A stretch of DNA of 64,000 bases from Blakeslea trispora (Eukaryota > Mucoromycota > Mucoromycetes > Mucorales > Choanephoraceae). Shown one piece after another: positions 59,121 through 64,000 of this stretch (position 1 is the stretch's first letter; each line of letters opens with the position of its first letter). The stretch spans positions 248,001 through 312,000 of the forward strand of contig JAIWNE010000003.1 in assembly GCA_025331445.1 (NCBI GenBank). Direction: 5' to 3'. The position numbers and the translations under genes were made by a program. The notes beneath the pieces are model-generated. The model did not search any database. It had not been told where the DNA came from and worked only from the letters and a program-made list of their open reading frames with translations.

Positions 59121-59187
59121 AAAGCAAAATCCAATACTTTTTCTTCTTCTTTTCTTACACTATTATTTTTTTTTATATACTTACATT

Positions 59188-59941
59188 ATGACTATACATT
59201 ATGATCTTGTTCAATATCCACCAGCTGATACTATAAGAATTGTAACGCATCTTCTTGAACGCATCACTAAGACAAATGACCGATTACAGCTTAAAACTTC
59301 ACCGCACACTTCACCCTATGCCTGTTTCTACGCACGAGCCATACCAACTATAGATCTTCAGTCTTATCTTGGACGCATACTTAAATATTGCCCCTGCTCA
59401 AATGAATGTTTCCTCAGTGTATTGGTCTATTTCGATCGCATGTCCCGCAATTCATCCGGGTTGAGAATTGATTCATACAACATTCATCGTCTTGTGATCA
59501 CTGGTATTATGGTTGCTAGCAAATTCTTTTCAGATATTTTCTATACCAATGCAAGATATGCCAAGGTAAAAGAAAAAGTGTGCAAGACAAAGGGGAAAAG
59601 ACACTAATTCTTTTCTTTATTAGGTTGGAGGACTACCTGTATCTGAACTGAATGCACTTGAGCTACAATTCTTGAAATTGAATAATTTCAAATTAAATGT
59701 CCAAGTCGAAGAGCTTCAACAGTATGGTGATCAGTTGTTATGGCATTGGATCCGAGAAAATCGAAAGATGAGTGTATACGAATCTGAAATGGCTGCTGAG
59801 CATTCATCTCAACCTCTCGAACCTGTCATGGCCTATAAAGCTGGTACCGCGAATCTGAAAATAAGATCTTGCTCAAGTCATTTGATACTGACTAACGAGA
59901 AACCTGTTTCCGAAAAGTATGACTCTATAACTCGTTGTTAA
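59188..59941 (+). CDS. Pho80/Pcl-type (Pho85) cyclin
   Basis: Exons 59188-59565 and 59624-59941 encode 231 residues. Residues 45-160 are a PHO80-like cyclin fold: RAIPTIDLQSYLGRILKYCP, CSNECFLSVLVYFDRM, NIHRLVITGIMVASKFFSD and NARYAKVGGLPVSELNALEL, the last spanning the splice junction. These cyclins partner with Pho85-type kinases in phosphate sensing, glycogen control and polarity. The subgroup (Pho80, Pcl6/7 or Pcl1/2) is not decided here; the absence of a long N-terminus favours a small Pho80-type protein. The start is the ATG of MTIHYDLVQYPP. The open frame continues upstream, but its upstream codons fall in the TCCGC repeat region, which looks non-coding. Confidence 0.87.
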
Positions 59942-62900
59942 TATTTCAATTTCACCTCTCCTCCATCTTCTCTCTTACTTTCTTATATATATATTGTACA
60001 TATGATACCTCTTCCCTTTTTGATTTTCATATTTTCTTTTTCTTTTCTTTTTTTGTATGGATATGCACTTCATCGTAAATACACAGACACAATTCTCTCA
60101 GATTATACAATTTATTGCTCTTATTTATACACTCATACAAGCCTATATATATACACATATTACATATATTTATGTACCTATTTTCTTTTCTTTACTTTTC
60201 GTAAGGCATATTATATTAAAATAAAACCATCTTCACACTATATCGGGCAAAGTACACTTTTTTAACAAAACCTGAACTAAATCAAGATTAGCGCGTACAT
60301 TTTGGCTTATTTCAGGCTTGACTACTAAAATTGGAAATTCTGTACAAAAGCCAGGCTTTCTCTTTGTAATGGTCTCTTTTTGAATTTTCTTTAACTGATG
60401 ATATTCTCACAAACTGATGACAGATATTCAGCCAGTGTTAAGCTAGATGAATAGACGTGTTTTTATAAAAATCAATAAGAGGAGGGTTTGGAAGGATCGG
60501 CCAACCCCCTCCTTTATATCAAGCAGATCTGGCAAACAAAGCTTTCTCCTTTCTCCCTTCAATTTTCTGCTTATTAAAGCAGAACATGCATAAAAGGAAG
60601 TTTAGATAATGAAATACTTGTTTAAAAAACTGATGTGTGTTGATAAAAGATAAGATGATTGCAACTCATATTGCTCTTTTGAAAGGGCAAATGAGACAAA
60701 CAGAACAAAGTCTGTATCTCTGTCTAATGGACTTGTTTTTGTTTATTAAAAAGTAATTAACATAGTACAATAGGTATATAAGGAGTTGTTTTGCTCCAAG
60801 AGAATGCATTGACAAGAGTTGTCAATGAATATTTTTTTAACCTCACAAACTATAGAGGTTGCAATCAAGAATCTGAATTTCTTGACAAGGACCCTATTTG
60901 TTTCCACATGTTGTCTGCTTAAGGTATTTGCATTCAAAAGGAACTTTGTACTAATCGATTCCTTTAAATACTATGGATGTATAGAGCAAGATCTGTTGGC
61001 CATAGTAATGCCTTTAAGACTATGTTATACACTTCTTTCGGAAGAATGTCCGATATTGAAGAAAGGCACCATTCTACCGTCAATAAAGCAAGCTTATGTC
61101 AAACTATATATTGCAAGAAAGAGAGAAGGCTTCAGAATGTGTTGCACAAATATTTAACTTATTCAATTTAATTGATTAAAATGAAAAATGGCATGAATCT
61201 TATCGTTTACTATTTTATCTTGCTTGTCTTTCTGCTCTTACTTAAACAAGTCCAAAATCAATAAGCAACTCAATAGTTATCAGATATTCTCAATTGCTGC
61301 TTGAAGGAATTACTACTGGTTTTGCTTTGTCAGTTAAAAGACAAACGGGATGAGACCTGAAGTTAAGCTTTTTCTTATAGAGAATTGGCCACAGATTCAG
61401 TGGATGCCCAATTACTATTTATAGTATCTTTACTGACATTATTCTATTTTTGGTCATGTAGGACCAAAATAATTAGTGAATTTGGCATAATTGTTGGAGC
61501 CAGTCATAATGTCAGGAGATAGAATGATCTAGTCTTCTTCCTCGTTATTGTGGAACAGATGGACATGGTCAATAGATGTTGGATTGATTGCAACGATAGC
61601 ACCACTGTAAGAGATATCTTTTTGTCTGTTCTTGTTGCAGGTTGCTTGAAAAGAAAAAATATTTCTGGGCTTACACGAGTTCCTATGGTAGCTATCAGGC
61701 AAAATTAATACTATATGATCATTTTCTGTTTTCGCTTGAACCTTTTCAAGGGATAGCTTGAGATCAATCGCTGCACTACTATACTCTGTATTTAACTTTT
61801 GTATGCTGTGCTGGTCACAATAAGCCTTACCAATTCACAACTGAGAAAATGGAAACATATATCCTATCAATCAGTAAATCAGTGTTTAATAACAAATCGA
61901 ACAGCTGGTTTATTGGTTACAACTACTACTATAACCAAGGGCCTTCAATGACCGGCTTCTCAGCAAAAGAAATTCTGCTACAGAGTCAAGCACATGGCAT
62001 AGAAGAGCGACTTAAACAAGACCATGAGTTGGTTGAATCAAGATATACAAAAAAAAAAAAACTAAAGCGGATTTGTCTGTTATGGGTCATTCTCTCCTAT
62101 GTTTCAGGACCAGGTGAGTAGGTCACTCTAAACAGATTTAAGCTAAACAATAACATATGTGGAAGTAAGAAACCATGGGTTGAACATTTGTCCAAATACA
62201 GCTGGACTTAAAACTAATGTCAGTTGAGAAAACAGGCTTAGTAGCTAACAGCACTTTTTGCTTTCTGTTGAAGCACTTGTTAAAGAAAAACAGCATTGGC
62301 AAGCGCTTCTTATGCTAGAAACTTAGTAGAGATAAGGTACAATCTGATTAGATGTTCTCGTCTGTCATTTCAAAATATGATGACATTTCTTCCTTGTCTA
62401 GCTCAAATATCAAACTGAATAATCGCTCATAACTTTTCACGCTAGAACCAAAGTGTATAAGATCGTCAAAACCTGTCTATAAAAGCCGAGTCTTTAAGGT
62501 CCGGAGATGACTCTACCATCTATAACGCAGGCGACTCTTTTATATTAGTCTGTAATACATTGTACAACTATGCTTTGGTATAGTCGCACAATGTGAGTGG
62601 CATATAAATTAAGGTACACAAGCCACGTCTGCAAAGAAAAAAGGAGAAGGATAGTTAGTTGGAGAAAAATGTAATTTATTGACTTGGTATGAAATAAATT
62701 GTCGCGCATAAAGAACAAAGAGGAATTGCGATTATAAGAATGGATGCAAAGCAATCTTTAATCGTTAATTTTCAGGTCAAATTACATTCTTGTTCCTTTT
62801 CGTAATCTAACTTATTGAATGTAAAGAACAGAAGCACATACATGTTCAACAAAAGAAAAAGATACAACAAGTTTGATGGCAGTAAAATTAAATCCAAGCA

Positions 62901-62960
62901 GAACAAAACCTTTCTATGGAATTTTATCAAAAAAGCAGCATCCTCCCCTCTTCTTTTTTT
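59942..62960. other. Gene-poor 3 kb region
   Basis: AT-rich, with stops in all frames over most of its length. It contains an imperfect GC-rich hairpin at 60480-60514, a perfect 9-nt inverted repeat CATTGACAA-GAG-TTGTCAATG at 60807-60827 flanked by two smaller hairpins, and open frames at 60819-61157 and 61849-62121 without recognisable domains. Promoter of the cyclin gene's 3' neighbour is not needed here, because the next gene is on the minus strand and ends at 62961. Confidence 0.45.
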
Positions 62961-63947
62961 TTATGTGAAAGGTGTAAGTTGTATAATAGCTGAAACAGGT
63001 ACAACCTCGACATCTCTTGCACGGGCCTTTACACTTAGATTGCGATCACCAGTTACTAGACAAACAGGTATAGTAGGATCATTGCTGCTTTTTTGAGGCT
63101 GTTGAGATATCCACCAGAGGCAGACGGAAAGAATCAAGTCATCCAGATTTCTATCCGTTTCACCAAACACGAATTGCTCAGAACGAATAGAAATATCATT
63201 CATAAAGTTGTTATGAGAGGTTTGAATACGAATTGAAGTGCTTTGTTTAGGTTTTGATGAAAGCATGTGCTCCAGCAACTCAATGCCTTGTTGAGCAACT
63301 GATCCTAGACGATGAGGATTTGTTCTGAGGCCATCTAGTTCAGTTACCACTTTATTTTTATTTTTTTTGGAAGGAGGACAAAAGTGAGTTTGATACCCAA
63401 AACAAAAAAGAATGATTTTTCTGAACTTACCTACGAGAGGTACAATCACAGGCCACTTTTGTGATTGAAGTAGTTTTCTGACATGATCAATATGCCCAAT
63501 AAAACAGTTGGTATCCAACACCAAGATAGTCTTTCCAGGGATAATACATTCACGCAAGTAGTTGAGACGTGCCTCTCTTTCCTTGATGCGACCAGGGAGG
63601 CGGCGGAATCCATACTGTTCTTCTACCTCTGCAGTTGTCACTATTGCCTGCAGTTGTTCACGTCTCTTTTTAAGTTGGGTCATGATATCATCGTCATCGT
63701 TATCTTGATCATCATCATCTAACTCTACTTGCCTAGAAAGCAAGACGTCATCATCCATTTCTTCAATCGTAGCTATACGTCCCATAGAGGGAGGAATTGA
63801 TTCATCTTCCGATTCAAGATCTGTCGTTTGTTCTGGAGGAGATGTAGAAGATGATGCAAGCTCAAGAGCTGCTAATTGCTCTTCAATTGATTTAGATTCT
63901 GCAAAGATTTCTTCTACTGGATCATAATACAAAATACCATCTAAATG
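62961..63947 (-). CDS. SMG6/EST1A-like PIN-domain protein, partial (C-terminal part)
   Basis: Two exons are visible: 63947-63431 and 63349-62961. The upstream exon begins at an acceptor (ataatag) and the gene continues beyond the right edge, so the N-terminus, probably the 14-3-3/TPR-like EST1 domain, is outside the window. The C-terminal PIN ribonuclease domain has LVLDTNCFIGHIDHV, VVTELDGLRTNPHRLGS, ETDRNLDDLILSVCLWW and LVTGDRNLSVKARA. These supply the acidic triad of SMG6 and the family-typical D-R-N-L-x-V-K-A end. SMG6 cleaves target mRNA near premature stops in nonsense-mediated decay; telomere roles are known for EST1 relatives. The intron (63350-63430) is 81 nt, in frame and stop-free. 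An acidic stretch (VELDDDDQDNDDDD) precedes the PIN domain. Confidence 0.88.
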   Translation of the reverse strand, partial: HLDGILYYDPVEEIFAESKSIEEQLAALELASSSTSPPEQTTDLESEDESIPPSMGRIATIEEMDDDVLLSRQVELDDDDQDNDDDDIMTQLKKRREQLQAIVTTAEVEEQYGFRRLPGRIKEREARLNYLRECIIPGKTILVLDTNCFIGHIDHVRKLLQSQKWPVIVPLVGKFRKIILFCFGYQTHFCPPSKKNKNKVVTELDGLRTNPHRLGSVAQQGIELLEHMLSSKPKQSTSIRIQTSHNNFMNDISIRSEQFVFGETDRNLDDLILSVCLWWISQQPQKSSNDPTIPVCLVTGDRNLSVKARARDVEVVPVSAIIQLTPFT

Positions 63948-64000
63948 CTATTATGGTATGCACATACAAAAAAAAAGAGTGGCAGGATATTAGACCAATG

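Larger units (their letters stand above)
57120..59187. promoter_or_regulatory. Divergent intergenic region between TUB and cyclin genes
   Basis: About 2 kb containing both promoters. Features are a perfect 26-nt palindrome at 58363-58388 and a run of five TCCGC/TCTGC-A-rich repeats at about 59023-59120, within 170 nt of the cyclin start. No gene recognised; an open frame at 58511-58744 (minus) is not convincing. Confidence 0.5.

Noticed and set aside
60819..61157. 112-residue plus-strand open frame
   Set aside because: No recognisable domain or splice-linked extension, and it overlaps the inverted-repeat region; insufficient support for a gene.
1..64000. tRNA, rRNA or CRISPR array
   Set aside because: No GGTTCGAATC-type B box with a plausible partner A box, no rRNA-like block and no regularly spaced repeats with unique spacers were seen.

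Overview
This window looks like nuclear DNA of a filamentous fungus, most probably a mucoralean-type member of Mucoromycota. The evidence is AT-rich DNA with many homopolymer tracts, compact genes with short introns (about 45-120 nt, one of 436 nt), GT-AG splicing with occasional GC-AG introns, and a gene set of chitin deacetylase, Pho85-type cyclin, Uds1-domain protein and fungal transcription-factor domain. The phylum is an inference; no rRNA or mitochondrial marker is present. I checked reading phase across every proposed exon junction by hand. Exon coordinates are therefore models without transcript support.

Left part (0.5-21.3 kb): a Uds1-domain coiled-coil protein, a secreted chitin deacetylase, a CDP-alcohol phosphotransferase (EPT1/CPT1 type), proteasome lid subunit Rpn3, a C2H2 zinc-finger protein, an uncharacterised gene with an apparent frameshift, a 3.6 kb gene-poor stretch holding a decayed Fanzor/TnpB-like zinc-ribbon remnant, an IQ-motif coiled-coil protein and a VHS-GAT trafficking adaptor. 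Middle (23.3-35.5 kb): the 1,923-residue proteasome activator Blm10/PA200, a GSK-3 kinase divergent from the Golgi GDPase Gda1, and a transcription-factor-like protein without a DNA-binding domain.

35.8-43.4 kb is the most unusual region. It holds six genes for highly charged, low-complexity proteins arranged as three back-to-back divergent pairs. One is a 1,010-residue protein with six long DUF3659-like repeats and a DUF6987-like C-terminus. Four of the five small proteins end in nearly the same roughly 27-residue hydrophobic segment (LRLDLNLDVEI followed by xLKARVHGDVTLALL). Two of the three shared promoters carry a common 19-nt element. I propose this as a co-regulated family of disordered proteins with a conserved C-terminal beta-type module; its function is unknown.

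Right part (43.7-64 kb): complex I assembly factor NDUFAF6, a kinesin-4-like motor with two large insertions in the motor domain, a 4 kb gene-poor stretch, a small basic protein, a Tubby-domain protein, a Pho80/Pcl-type cyclin, a 3 kb gene-poor stretch and the C-terminal part of an SMG6/EST1-like PIN-domain protein that runs off the right edge. No tRNA, rRNA, CRISPR array or intact transposon was recognised.
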